Source: Sulfurovum sp. TSL1 (GTDB lineage Bacteria > Campylobacterota > Campylobacteria > Campylobacterales > Sulfurovaceae). Taken from it: a stretch of 64,000 nt of DNA. Numbering within the stretch: the stretch's first letter is position 1; each line of letters opens with the position of its first letter. The translations under genes and the position numbers were made by a program. Where the stretch lies: positions 62,001 to 126,000 of the forward strand of contig NZ_BPFI01000002.1 of the NCBI RefSeq assembly GCF_019972135.1. The letters are read 5' to 3'. Below the pieces are notes generated by a model. It did not search any database. It was not told where the DNA came from and was given only the letters and a program-made list of their open reading frames with translations. Positions 37,112 through 45,667 of the stretch are shown piece after piece.

Positions 37112-38086
37112 ATGTTTGCCAATCCTTTTAAGCTTAAAAAGTTGGGTATATTGGGCATGAACAAACGAAATATACATTATATCGGAGCACATAACGATCG
37201 TAAATATTATCCTTTGGTGGATAATAAGCTGAAAACCAAGATCGTTGCACAGAATGCCGGTATTGCAGTGCCTAAGCTGATCAAAACCATCGAACGTCAG
37301 TCCCAGCTTCGACATTTAAAAGAGATGCTGGAGGGGATCGACGGATTTGTACTTAAGCCTTCCCAGGGAAGCGGAGGAAAGGGTATTTTGGTCATCGTCA
37401 AACGTGAAGGTGATGAGTTCATTAAAGCCAACGGGCAGAGACTTGCATTGAGGGATATCCAACGGGATATCTCAAATATTCTCAGCGGTCTCTATTCACT
37501 TGGGGGAAAACCCGATGTTGCCATGCTTGAGACACTGGTGGAATTTGACCCTATTTTTGACCGTTACAGTTATGAAGGGGTTCCGGATATCAGGGTGATC
37601 ACCTATAGAGGATACCCTGCCATGGCAATGTTGCGATGTTCCACACGGGAGAGTGACGGCAAGGCAAATTTACATCAGGGTGCGGTGGGTGTAGGACTGG
37701 ACATCGCAACAGGCAAGGCACTCTTTGCTGTACAGCATGGTAGACCCGTGACACACCATCCTGATACAGGCTATGATTTCTCTGAGCTTGAAATACCGCA
37801 TTGGGAGAAGATACTCTCCTTGGCCGCATCATGCTATGAGGTGACCCATTTGGGATACCTGGGTGTAGATATCGTGCTGGACAAGCACTTAGGTCCTTTG
37901 ATCCTGGAACTCAATGCCCGTCCCGGACTGGCCATACAAATTGCCAACAGAACAGGGGCAGTCAAACGCTATGACGTGATCGATACACAACAAGCCAATC
38001 TGGATGTGACGCAGAGAGTCAAATTCTCCATGGAGCATTTTAATATGCAAGAAGGTGAAGATCAAATCATCATGAGAGAAAAGTAA
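37112..38086 (+). CDS. Alpha-L-glutamate ligase-like ATP-grasp protein (RimK-like)
   Basis: 324 residues. Near the start: LGILGMNKRNIHYIGAHNDR, then the ATP-grasp elements GFVLKPSQGSGGKGILVI (phosphate loop), EFDPIFDRYSYEGVPDIRVI, and the metal-binding LGVDIVLDKHLG ... LELNARPGLAIQIAN. RimK-like enzymes add glutamate or similar residues to a carboxylate; the substrate of this subfamily is not established. No export signal, so cytoplasmic. It starts three bases after the UUP1-like gene, indicating co-expression. Confidence 0.88.
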   Translation: MFANPFKLKKLGILGMNKRNIHYIGAHNDRKYYPLVDNKLKTKIVAQNAGIAVPKLIKTIERQSQLRHLKEMLEGIDGFVLKPSQGSGGKGILVIVKREGDEFIKANGQRLALRDIQRDISNILSGLYSLGGKPDVAMLETLVEFDPIFDRYSYEGVPDIRVITYRGYPAMAMLRCSTRESDGKANLHQGAVGVGLDIATGKALFAVQHGRPVTHHPDTGYDFSELEIPHWEKILSLAASCYEVTHLGYLGVDIVLDKHLGPLILELNARPGLAIQIANRTGAVKRYDVIDTQQANLDVTQRVKFSMEHFNMQEGEDQIIMREK

Positions 38087-38101
38087 AGGATAAAAAGAAG
38101 T

Positions 38102-38338
38102 ATGAGTGATGCAGATAAAAACAATCCTTTGCACGGTATCAAACTCAAGCAGATCATAGAAGAGTTGCAAGAAGAGTACGGGTGGGAACTGCTGGGAGAG
38201 TTTGTGAACATTCGATGTTTCAAGTATGATCCCAGCATCAACTCCTCTTTGAAATTCTTGAGAAAAACACCCTGGGCAAGAGACAAAGTCGAAGCGTTGT
38301 ATCTGCTTATGCGAAAGAAGAAAGCAAAAGAAAATTAG
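38102..38338 (+). CDS. VF530-family DNA-binding-like protein
   Basis: 78 residues: [20 protein letters not shown], then [20 protein letters not shown] and [16 protein letters not shown]. These match the small VF530 (DUF2132) family, whose structure suggests DNA binding. Last gene of the plus-strand block, 15 bases after the ATP-grasp gene; it may be co-transcribed without being functionally linked. It converges with ispE. Confidence 0.85.
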   Translation: MSDADKNNPLHGIKLKQIIEELQEEYGWELLGEFVNIRCFKYDPSINSSLKFLRKTPWARDKVEALYLLMRKKKAKEN

Positions 38339-38352
38339 AAACTTCTATAGTT

Positions 38353-39252
38353 TCAACGCAGACGGAAAAATGTACTTCCGCTTCCTGAAAAGAACCATCC
38401 TTCTTTCGCTTCTTTTTTGAGTTCAGGATAGGCAATGAGTGCAGCTTTGTAAAGATCATTCAGTAGGATCGGGTCTGCAATGCGTTCGAGCAATGTTTTT
38501 GAGTCAAGTTTTTCCCATCCTATGAAAGAAGCCAGTGAAATGCCATCGAGAAGCTGTGCTTTAAAGGTTTTATAGACCAGTGCTGTATCGCAGCCTATCT
38601 GTGGAGTATAGAGTTCCAAAGAGAGCGGTTCTTCTTCAAAGGGTTCAACGATCTCACCAAAACCGCTGACGTTTGCCGAAGTATAGTTATAGATGAAAAA
38701 GGGGAGGTCTGCACCTATGGTACTTCCCAGCTTCGCCAACTCCTCAGTACTGATCAGAAGATTACACACCTCTTTGACCAAACGCATAAATGCAGCTGCG
38801 TCCGAACTGCCTCCGCCTAAGCCCGCCTGACTTGGAATGCGTTTGGTGACAACGACCTTATGTTTGTAGAAGAAATCAAGTATCTCAAGGTCACCGGTGT
38901 GGTCATTGAGTGCTTTGTAGGCTTTGTAGATGGTATTGGATTCAAGTGGTATACCCTCACACCCTTCTATGGTAAAGGTGTCACATTCGCAGGGTTCAAA
39001 GCTAATGGTGTCATAGAGATCTTCTACATACATGAAACGGGAGAGCAGGGTATGGTAGCCCTCTTTGTGGCCAGTGATCTTTAAAAAGATATTGACTTTG
39101 GCATGGGCCCTGATACTGTATCCTGCATCCGTTTTTTCTATCGTCGATTGTCTTTTAGTGGGGTTCTTAGGCTCATTTCCGTTATCCGTCGATGCGGGAA
39201 GCGTATCGATATCCCAGTATCCACCTTCATCACCACCTTCAAAACCACCCAT
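38353..39252 (-). CDS. ispE: 4-diphosphocytidyl-2-C-methyl-D-erythritol kinase
   Basis: GHMP kinase of the MEP isoprenoid pathway; 299 residues. AHAKVNIFLKITGHKEGYH and the ATP loop PSQAGLGGGSSDAAAFM are clear. The recognised domain starts at about residue 48; the first ~45 residues (Gly/Asp/Thr-rich) have no family counterpart and no alternative ATG, GTG or TTG was found near the domain start, so the extension may be real. The ribosome-binding site (AAAAAGGG) is only fair. It is 75 bp downstream of truB; csrA, often found between them in relatives, is absent. Confidence 0.92.
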   Translation of the reverse strand: MGGFEGGDEGGYWDIDTLPASTDNGNEPKNPTKRQSTIEKTDAGYSIRAHAKVNIFLKITGHKEGYHTLLSRFMYVEDLYDTISFEPCECDTFTIEGCEGIPLESNTIYKAYKALNDHTGDLEILDFFYKHKVVVTKRIPSQAGLGGGSSDAAAFMRLVKEVCNLLISTEELAKLGSTIGADLPFFIYNYTSANVSGFGEIVEPFEEEPLSLELYTPQIGCDTALVYKTFKAQLLDGISLASFIGWEKLDSKTLLERIADPILLNDLYKAALIAYPELKKEAKEGWFFSGSGSTFFRLR

Positions 39253-39326
39253 AGCACGAAACCCTTTTTATAGAAATTGGAGGGGGCATTATACTATAAA
39301 AAAGATTGGTAGTAAAAGCTCACTGA

Positions 39327-40157
39327 TCAGCACGCTTCGAATTTCGGTATACGGTTGAATCTATACTTGATCTCTTCACCTTTGATCTCGATAATGGAAA
39401 AAAAGTGTGAAGTCTCGATAAGATAGACCCCATTCTCTTTGGTTTCAAAATAGTCCAAAGAGAGTTTTTTGCCCAGTTCAAGGTACGTTTCGTCACCCGT
39501 ATAGGTATTGGAAGGAATGGACAAATGCGTAAACGGGTTCAGGGCTTTTTCATCCTCAAAGTAGAATGCGCCTTCATGGATACGATGCAGACTTGAGAGG
39601 GTACCGTCTACCCCGAGTTTATCTGCCACAAGGGCACCGAGACTGCGAATGTAGGTCCCTTCACTGACTGTGGCTTCGAAGTGTACAAAAGGATGGTTGT
39701 AGTTCAGCAGTTTGATGTCGTAGATCGTGGAGGTGATGGTCTTCAGTGCGACTTCCTCACCTTCACGTGCAAGTTCATAGGCACGTTTCCCGTTGATCTT
39801 TTTGGCACAGAACTTTGGAGGGTAGTAGGTGAGTTCGCCTTTGAGTGAAAGTAAAGCATCTTCTATTTGCTGTCGGGTACAAGGAGATACCTCTTTAATG
39901 CTGTCTATCTTCTCTATATCAAGACTTGGAGAGTTTGCTCCTAGCCACAGTGTAGCTTTGTAGCTTTTAGGTGTTTTGTTGAGGTATTGGAAGAGTTTGG
40001 TGTATTGTCCTGTAGCGACGATGAGACACCCTGTCGCAAAGGGGTCAAGCGTACCCGAAAACCCCACTTTCTTTGTCCCGTATTTACGTTTGACATACCC
40101 CATATATCCATTCGAAGAACGAAAAATAGGTTTATTGACAACAAATAATCGATTCAT
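39327..40157 (-). CDS. truB: tRNA pseudouridine-55 synthase
   Basis: 276 residues. Catalytic Asp in VGFSGTLDPFATGCLIVATG, then YKATLWLGANSPSLD, PPKFCAKKINGKRAYELARE and SEGTYIRSLGALVADKLG. Makes pseudouridine 55 in the T-loop of most tRNAs. C-terminal domain is short, usual in Campylobacterota. ATG 40157 is followed upstream by a 198-bp spacer to uvrD that holds a structured repeat. Confidence 0.96.
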   Translation of the reverse strand: MNRLFVVNKPIFRSSNGYMGYVKRKYGTKKVGFSGTLDPFATGCLIVATGQYTKLFQYLNKTPKSYKATLWLGANSPSLDIEKIDSIKEVSPCTRQQIEDALLSLKGELTYYPPKFCAKKINGKRAYELAREGEEVALKTITSTIYDIKLLNYNHPFVHFEATVSEGTYIRSLGALVADKLGVDGTLSSLHRIHEGAFYFEDEKALNPFTHLSIPSNTYTGDETYLELGKKLSLDYFETKENGVYLIETSHFFSIIEIKGEEIKYRFNRIPKFEAC

Positions 40158-40178
40158 GTCAACTTCTCATTAAATAAT

Positions 40179-40272
40179 GTCACGGCGAACGCCCTTGCAC
40201 CCCACTTTCGCTTTAGCGACGGGAGGTATCGGCATTTAGTGCCAGAAAATCTAGCGATTCGAGAGCCGTGAC
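40179..40272. repeat. Structured repeat element, copy 1, with outer inverted repeat
   Basis: Core 40200-40251 matches a second copy at 61583-61633 with one gap and about three mismatches. The core contains two small hairpins: TCGC-TTTA-GCGA and GGCA-TTTAG-TGCC. In this copy an 8-bp inverted repeat (GTCACGGC at 40179-40186, GCCGTGAC at 40265-40272) encloses the core. It lies between uvrD and truB on the minus strand. Looks like a small REP/MITE-like element. Confidence 0.75.
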
Positions 40273-40281
40273 GATTTTTGC

Positions 40282-40301
40282 CTACTTTTGTAAAAAAGTA
40301 G
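40282..40301. repeat. Hairpin next to the structured repeat
   Basis: CTACTTTT / AAAAGTAG perfect 8-bp stem with a 4-base loop, 55 bp downstream of the uvrD stop in the minus direction. Could end uvrD transcription, though no separate T-run follows. Confidence 0.45.
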
Positions 40302-40355
40302 ATAGAAAAACTTAAAATATGAGTAAATTTTTGTTGCATACTAGAGTTAAACACT

Positions 40356-42422
40356 TTATATCGATTGAACAAATGAACTGAGTATTTCTTTTTTGTTCCC
40401 GCCAAAGTTGATAAGCAGTTTGTACTCTTTACCGGATTTGTTCGCAGCCTGTACACGCCCGATCCCAAAGATCTTATGTTTGACCAGGTCCCCTTTTTTG
40501 AAAGCGGAACTTTTAGTGATCTTGAGGCTGGTTTCCTGGATCAGTCCCGCTTCACCCAGGAAACGGCTTTTGTCTATCATTTTACGCCGGCCTTTGTAAA
40601 AACGGCTGTCAACATAGCACAGAGTAAGATCCGACTTTGCTCTGGTGATCGCCACATAGCCCAGACGACGCTCCTCTTCCATGTTGGAACCTTCCCCAAG
40701 TAGAGGGAAGAACTCCTCTTCCAGTCCTATGACAAAAAGATGTTCAAACTCCAGTCCCTTGGCTGCATGGATACTCATAATGGTAATGGTGTCCTCTTCA
40801 ACCTGGTCCTGGTCACTCTGCAGTGAAATGTCGTTGAGGAACTCATCCAGTGTAAGGTCAGGGTTTTTCATTACAGCATCCCTGAAGTATCCGTAAAACT
40901 CATCGATGTTCAAGATGCGGTCAAAACCATCCACCATACCGGCATAATGGTCTTTAAGCTTGATACGCTCTTCAAAGAGAGTAATGAAGTTACCCAGTTC
41001 ATTTTCCAAAGCTTCCTGCAAGAGCGTGATATCTTCGACAAGTTTCTCCAACGCTGTGGTGATCTTTTTACTGACAACAGCAGGGAGTTCTCCGTGTACA
41101 GATTTTTTCATATATTCAAAAAGTGACATTTTGGCATCAAATGCAGCTTTCTGTAACTTTTCGATGGAGGCTTTACCGATACCTCTTTTAGGTTTATTGA
41201 TAATACGTATGAGAGAAAAATCATCATGCGGATTGGAAAGCACCCTTAAGTAGGAGATGAGGTCTTTGATCTCTGCACGTTCATAAAAACGCATACCTCC
41301 GATGAGTTTGAAACCTAAACCGGCTTTTGTAAACCCCTCTTCGAGTGAACGGGAGAGTGCATTGATACGGTAGAGTACGGCTATTTCGTTCGGATCCACA
41401 CCTTCATCGAGAAGTTTCTGTACTTCGTGTGCGATGGCTTTGGCTTCCATCGATTCATCCAGTGAGTGAAGGAGTTTGACCTCTTGACCTGTTCCTTTAT
41501 GGGAAGTGAGTTTTTTACCCAAACGCGTGGAGTTGTGTTCTATAAGGGTATTGGCAGCATTGAGGATAGGTTCGGTGGAACGGTAATTCGTTTCAAGTTT
41601 GACCGTTTTGCATGTCTCAAAATTATTGGCGAATTCCAGGATATTACGGATGTTCGCACCTCTCCATCCGTAAATACTCTGATCATCATCTCCCACCACA
41701 CAGAGATTGGTATGCTCAGAAGAGAGCAGTTCAAGAAGTTGGAACTGCAGTTCATTGGTATCCTGGTACTCATCCACCATGATGTACTGGTATCGCTGGC
41801 TTGTCTCTTTCCTGAGCGTATCATTTTCCCTGAGTATCTTATAGGTGAGCATGAGGAGGTCATCAAAGTCCACAAGGTTGTTCTCTTCGATGTTCGCCTG
41901 GTATTTGACATAGATATTGGCGATTTTTTTGTAGTCAGGAAGCTCGGCCTTTTCCAGGACCAGTTCAGGGGAGAGAAGCGAGTTTTTATATTTTGAGATC
42001 TCAGAAGCGATAAATGAGATATTGAGATCTACCTTCAACTCTTTGGCTATGGAGCGCAAAAGCCGTTTTTTATCGTCACTGTCTATGATCACGAAGGCAT
42101 TGCTTCTCCCCAGTTTTTCGATATGGAATTTTAAAAAGAGCAAACCGAATTTGTGAAAGGTACATAAAAGCGGAGGGTAAGAGACTTTTTCCGGCATCAA
42201 TTTAAGGGCACGCTCACGCATTTCCGCAGCGGCTTTATTGGTGAATGTAAGGGTTAAAGTGTTTGCAGGGTCAATCCCCACTTCACCTACAAGGTAAGCA
42301 AGTCTGGTCGTCAGTGTTTTGGTCTTCCCGCTGCCTGCACCTGCAAGGATAAGCATGGGACCGTCAATATGCTCCACGGCCTCACGCTGTGATGGGTTTA
42401 ATGCATTTAAAATTGTTTCCAT
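40356..42422 (-). CDS. uvrD: UvrD/PcrA/Rep-type DNA helicase
   Basis: SF1A 3'-5' helicase, 688 residues. Q motif LNPSQREAV, Walker A LAGAGSGKTKTL, motif Ia TFTNKAAAEMRERA, Walker B VDEYQDTNELQ, motif III GDDDQSIYGWRGA, motif IV ETNYRS, motif V SIHAAKGLEFEHLFVIG and motif VI VAITRAKSDL. Acts in excision repair and removal of replication blocks. Its ATG has a 200-bp AT-rich divergent spacer shared with the LysR gene. Confidence 0.96.
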   Translation of the reverse strand: METILNALNPSQREAVEHIDGPMLILAGAGSGKTKTLTTRLAYLVGEVGIDPANTLTLTFTNKAAAEMRERALKLMPEKVSYPPLLCTFHKFGLLFLKFHIEKLGRSNAFVIIDSDDKKRLLRSIAKELKVDLNISFIASEISKYKNSLLSPELVLEKAELPDYKKIANIYVKYQANIEENNLVDFDDLLMLTYKILRENDTLRKETSQRYQYIMVDEYQDTNELQFQLLELLSSEHTNLCVVGDDDQSIYGWRGANIRNILEFANNFETCKTVKLETNYRSTEPILNAANTLIEHNSTRLGKKLTSHKGTGQEVKLLHSLDESMEAKAIAHEVQKLLDEGVDPNEIAVLYRINALSRSLEEGFTKAGLGFKLIGGMRFYERAEIKDLISYLRVLSNPHDDFSLIRIINKPKRGIGKASIEKLQKAAFDAKMSLFEYMKKSVHGELPAVVSKKITTALEKLVEDITLLQEALENELGNFITLFEERIKLKDHYAGMVDGFDRILNIDEFYGYFRDAVMKNPDLTLDEFLNDISLQSDQDQVEEDTITIMSIHAAKGLEFEHLFVIGLEEEFFPLLGEGSNMEEERRLGYVAITRAKSDLTLCYVDSRFYKGRRKMIDKSRFLGEAGLIQETSLKITKSSAFKKGDLVKHKIFGIGRVQAANKSGKEYKLLINFGGNKKEILSSFVQSI

Positions 42423-42551
42423 GAAAATTATTATGCTCCTATATAGTATTAATTATACCTTTTAATTGATTAGAAGTGCCATAAAGGAGAGGTTTAGACT
42501 TTTGATACAAAATAAAATCATTCTAATAAGAACAACTTATGTGTAATTAAG

Positions 42552-42567
42552 TATAATAAGATATAAT
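42552..42567 (+). promoter_or_regulatory. Promoter-like boxes upstream of the LysR gene
   Basis: Two TATAAT sequences ten bases apart (42552-42557 and 42562-42567), 56-71 bp before the ATG at 42623, in a very AT-rich divergent spacer. Inference. Confidence 0.4.
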
Positions 42568-42622
42568 AACTTTATTAATATATTTATTTAAAAATTTAAT
42601 TTAGAATGAAGGAAATAACTGA

Positions 42623-43525
42623 ATGTTAAAAGATTTTGTAAAGTTAGAAACATTTTTAACTGTATCGCGTGAAAGAAGTTTTTCTAAGGCTTCTGCTAAG
42701 TTAGGGATTTCACAGCCGGCTGTGACACAGCAGATCAAATTTATTGAAAAATATCTTGGCTGTAAAGTGATCGAACGTAAAAAGAACGGTATCAAACTCA
42801 CCCATGAGGGTGAAGAGCTCTACAAGATAGCCACAAGACTTGAAAAAGAGATACTCTCTGCAGAACAGGATGTACTGAAGATCATCAACAAAGAGATCAC
42901 TTTCAGACTGGGTGCGTCCTATACGATAGGGGCATATATCATCCCTGGTCAATGTCTTAACACGATCGGTGAAGCGATCAACAACAGTGTAAGTTTAGAT
43001 ATAGACCAAAGTGATAACATCATCGAAAAACTCAAAGACAGAAAATTAGATGTGGGTCTGATCGAATCGCCTATTATGGATAACGATCTTATCTACAGAG
43101 AGTGGCTGGAAGATGAACTTGTCGTAGTGAGCAATGTGCCTATCAACAAAACATTGAAAACGGAAGAGCTCTATGAGTTTGATTGGATCTGTCGTGATGA
43201 GGGTTCACATACAAGACGTGTTGTTTCTGAAGTGTTTGAAGAGTTGGGTGTTTCATGTAAAAGTTTTAACGTACTAAGCGAAGTAAATAATAGTGCTACC
43301 GTACTTCAAACGATCAAGAAAAGTGACAAAAACCCAGATAAACCAGTGGTCTCTATCATATCGAAATATGCAATTATGGATGAAGTGGCGAATGGAGAGC
43401 TTTTTGAAGCAAGACTCAGAGGTTATACCATGACACGTAAATTCTTTATTGTGTATTCGAAAGAGAATAAACACAATGCCTATGTGGACAATGTAGTGAA
43501 TTATATCTTAGCAGGCCGCTGCTAA
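42623..43525 (+). CDS. LysR-family transcriptional regulator
   Basis: 300 residues. Winged HTH at the N-terminus (KLETFLTVSRERSFSKASAK, then LGISQPAVTQQIKFIEKYLG), followed by a substrate-binding domain (~90-295) of the CysB/CbbR-like type (LRLGASYTIGAYIIP-like, FRLGASYTIG here). Ribosome-binding site AAGGAA. It is divergent from uvrD and convergent with the SspB-like gene; the effector and targets are unknown. Confidence 0.9.
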   Translation: MLKDFVKLETFLTVSRERSFSKASAKLGISQPAVTQQIKFIEKYLGCKVIERKKNGIKLTHEGEELYKIATRLEKEILSAEQDVLKIINKEITFRLGASYTIGAYIIPGQCLNTIGEAINNSVSLDIDQSDNIIEKLKDRKLDVGLIESPIMDNDLIYREWLEDELVVVSNVPINKTLKTEELYEFDWICRDEGSHTRRVVSEVFEELGVSCKSFNVLSEVNNSATVLQTIKKSDKNPDKPVVSIISKYAIMDEVANGELFEARLRGYTMTRKFFIVYSKENKHNAYVDNVVNYILAGRC

Positions 43526-43533
43526 GATCAGAT

Positions 43534-43995
43534 CTATTTTTTATTCTTGAGAAGCTTTTTATTCTCAGGATTCTTTAAAAGCGCTTCCATTGAAGATTTT
43601 TTGGAGGCACTTTCTTCTTTTTTCTTTTCACTCTCTATCACCGGCTGTGCAAAATTGATGACGATAGGATTGTCCCCTACAAAGAGTTGTTTAATGGCCA
43701 GTAGAGGCAAGGAGACCGTTGAACCGAAATTATCACTTCCAAATCCTGCTTCAAAAGAGAAATACCCTTCGTTTAACTGGGCACTTTCAAACGTAAAGCC
43801 ACTCAATATAAAGAGCACAGTGTCGTCAAACGACTCTTTGATATCCGCAGGGAGTTCGGGTGTAAATGTAATATATTTCACTTCACACGCCAATGCAAAT
43901 TCCTGATTTTTGTTAAATAAGTATTGAATGGTTTCATAGATATGAGACTGCATGAGTGCACGATATTCAGGCGTTTGTAAAAGGTTAATGGTCAT
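43534..43995 (-). CDS. SspB-like protein (possible ClpXP adaptor)
   Basis: 153 residues. The central part (DTVLFILSGFTFESAQLNEG, then YFSFEAGFGSDNFGSTVSLP, LLAIKQLFVGDN) follows the SspB pattern of beta strands ending in a helix that opens onto a flexible tail. The tail is acidic/lysine-rich and ends in a basic patch (NKKLLKNKK), like the ClpX-binding end of SspB. Similarity is by eye and moderate; a wholly different conserved Campylobacterota family is possible. It lies in a minus-strand run with pabC-like and cysK, 12 bases after the pabC-like stop. Confidence 0.5.
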   Translation of the reverse strand: MTINLLQTPEYRALMQSHIYETIQYLFNKNQEFALACEVKYITFTPELPADIKESFDDTVLFILSGFTFESAQLNEGYFSFEAGFGSDNFGSTVSLPLLAIKQLFVGDNPIVINFAQPVIESEKKKEESASKKSSMEALLKNPENKKLLKNKK

Positions 43996-44007
43996 GATTG
44001 CACCCCC

Positions 44008-44610
44008 TTATAATAGTTTGTGTGGTTTGATATTTAGAATTTTAAATCCTATCATAGCATTCATTAAAGCTACATGTGAGTAGTTTTGGAGCCTTTCTTT
44101 TTTGATCTCTTTGGGATGGAGAAATCCCTCATCGATCAGTTTGGCCCTCATCGTGCCTTCAAGCAGAGGTTCTGCCGGTGTCACCCACTGTTTCCCATCA
44201 TAAAAGGCGATATTGGATATGGTAGTATCGGTCAGATAGCCCTTTTTTTCTATGATCACTTCATCCACATCTTTGTGGGATTCCAGCAAGGCATTTAATG
44301 CATCTCTGTCGGCATATTTTAAACTGTATTCAATATCGGAGGAGACGATCTTCAGCCGCTGTATCTCTTTTGGCGTGTAGGGTATATACTCTATAGTATG
44401 TAAGTGTTCTGCGTAGAGGATACGACAACGGTATAAGCCCGTTTTGGGTGCCTCTATACAGGAAGAGAGATCGAGTACATCATGAGAGTCAAAAAGTATT
44501 TGACGGCTTTTGTTACATCGAAGCTGATGGTAGCTAAGGTTATGGATGACTCCATCTTCTATCTTGATCGTCTCAAGTAGAAGGGGTGTATGTGATCGTT
44601 CTTGTGACAT
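44008..44610 (-). CDS. pabC: Class IV aminotransferase (PabC-like)
   Basis: 200 residues, fold-type IV PLP protein, small for the family (usually ~270). The N-terminal HTPLLLETIKIEDGVIHNLSYHQ (of which LLETIKIEDG is the family start) and the C-terminal LTDTTISNIAFYDGKQWVTP, PLLEGTMRAKLIDEG match aminodeoxychorismate lyase-like proteins. The shortness and lack of a clear N-terminal lysine segment leave activity open. Its ATG overlaps the cysK stop by one base, and the SspB-like gene follows. Confidence 0.75.
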   Translation of the reverse strand: MSQERSHTPLLLETIKIEDGVIHNLSYHQLRCNKSRQILFDSHDVLDLSSCIEAPKTGLYRCRILYAEHLHTIEYIPYTPKEIQRLKIVSSDIEYSLKYADRDALNALLESHKDVDEVIIEKKGYLTDTTISNIAFYDGKQWVTPAEPLLEGTMRAKLIDEGFLHPKEIKKERLQNYSHVALMNAMIGFKILNIKPHKLL

Positions 44611-45530
44611 TAAGTGTCAAAGAGTTCTGTAGAGAGGTAACGTTCAGCCGTATCACATAGTATTGTGACGATGGTTTTTCCTTTGTTTTCCGGTCTGCTT
44701 GCCATGATGTAGGCCGCATGCAGGTTTGCTCCTGCAGAGATACCGATAAGCAGTCCCTCTTTTCTGGCAATTTTTTGTGCCATGGCAAAAGCGGCTTCAT
44801 TGCTCACGGCAATGATGTCATCATAAATCTCCGTATTGAGGATCTCCGGTACGAACCCTGCACCGATACCCTGGATTTTATGCGGTCCGGGCTGTCCCCC
44901 TTCCAGGACCGGAGAATCCGAAGGTTCCACTGCGATGATCTCAAGTGAAGGTATCTTTGTTCTGAGTATCTCTCCTGTACCGGTAAGTGTTCCGCCCGTA
45001 CCTACAGCAGCCACAAAGATATCCAGATCGCCTGCCGTGTCATTCAGGATCTCAAAGGCAGTGGTTTTTCGGTGAATATCCGGATTGTTCGGATTGTTAA
45101 ATTGTTGAAGCACTTTTGCATTGTCCAATTCCTTTTCCAATGCAGAGGCTTTTGCAATAGCCCCGCTCATACCTTCTGAGGCCGGTGTAAGCACAAGCTC
45201 TGCACCCAAGTGCATAAGAAGTTTACGGCGTTCTATACTCATAGATTCAGGCATGGTCAAAATGAGTTTAAGGCCCTTGGATGCACAAATGGCAGCAAGA
45301 CCGATACCTGTGTTCCCGCTTGTCGGTTCAATGATGGTAGTGTTCTGATCGATCTCACCTGATTTGAACGCTGCATTGATCATGTTAAAGGCAATCCTGT
45401 CTTTTACAGAAGAGGTAGGATTCATAAATTCACATTTACCTAAGATAGTCGTGCCGGTCTCTTCTGAAAGTGTATTGATTTTGACCAAAGGCGTATTCCC
45501 TATCAGTTCTTCAATATTGTTTGCAATCAT
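44610..45530 (-). CDS. cysK: Cysteine synthase A (O-acetylserine sulfhydrylase)
   Basis: PLP fold-type II enzyme making cysteine from O-acetylserine and sulfide, 306 residues. Lys43 in NPTSSVKDRIAF binds PLP; TSGNTGIGLA, GTGGTLTGTGE and GIGAGFVPEIL are present. A normal length CysK. Followed directly by the class IV aminotransferase. The upstream 137-bp spacer to pyrC carries a possible small reading frame. Confidence 0.96.
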   Translation of the reverse strand: MIANNIEELIGNTPLVKINTLSEETGTTILGKCEFMNPTSSVKDRIAFNMINAAFKSGEIDQNTTIIEPTSGNTGIGLAAICASKGLKLILTMPESMSIERRKLLMHLGAELVLTPASEGMSGAIAKASALEKELDNAKVLQQFNNPNNPDIHRKTTAFEILNDTAGDLDIFVAAVGTGGTLTGTGEILRTKIPSLEIIAVEPSDSPVLEGGQPGPHKIQGIGAGFVPEILNTEIYDDIIAVSNEAAFAMAQKIARKEGLLIGISAGANLHAAYIMASRPENKGKTIVTILCDTAERYLSTELFDT

Positions 45531-45565
45531 TTACCATCCTTGTTCATTTGTTTTATGTTAGCAGG

Positions 45566-45655
45566 TTATTTTTGAGTACGTCCTTTAAACGCATCATTTT
45601 TATCGTTATAGGGACCTATGTAACCATTTCGTATCTCATAGCATTCATGAGGCAA
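45566..45655 (-). CDS. Possible small protein (29 residues) between pyrC and cysK
   Basis: A minus-strand frame gives a polar, protein-like sequence (CYEIRNGYIGPYNDKND then AFKGRTQK) ending at a TAA 35 bases before cysK. The only start in frame is TTG at 45655, with no good ribosome-binding site. It could be a small gene or the tail of a lost one. I do not recognise a family. Confidence 0.3.
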   Translation of the reverse strand: MPHECYEIRNGYIGPYNDKNDAFKGRTQK

Positions 45656-45667
45656 GAGTTATGCCAT

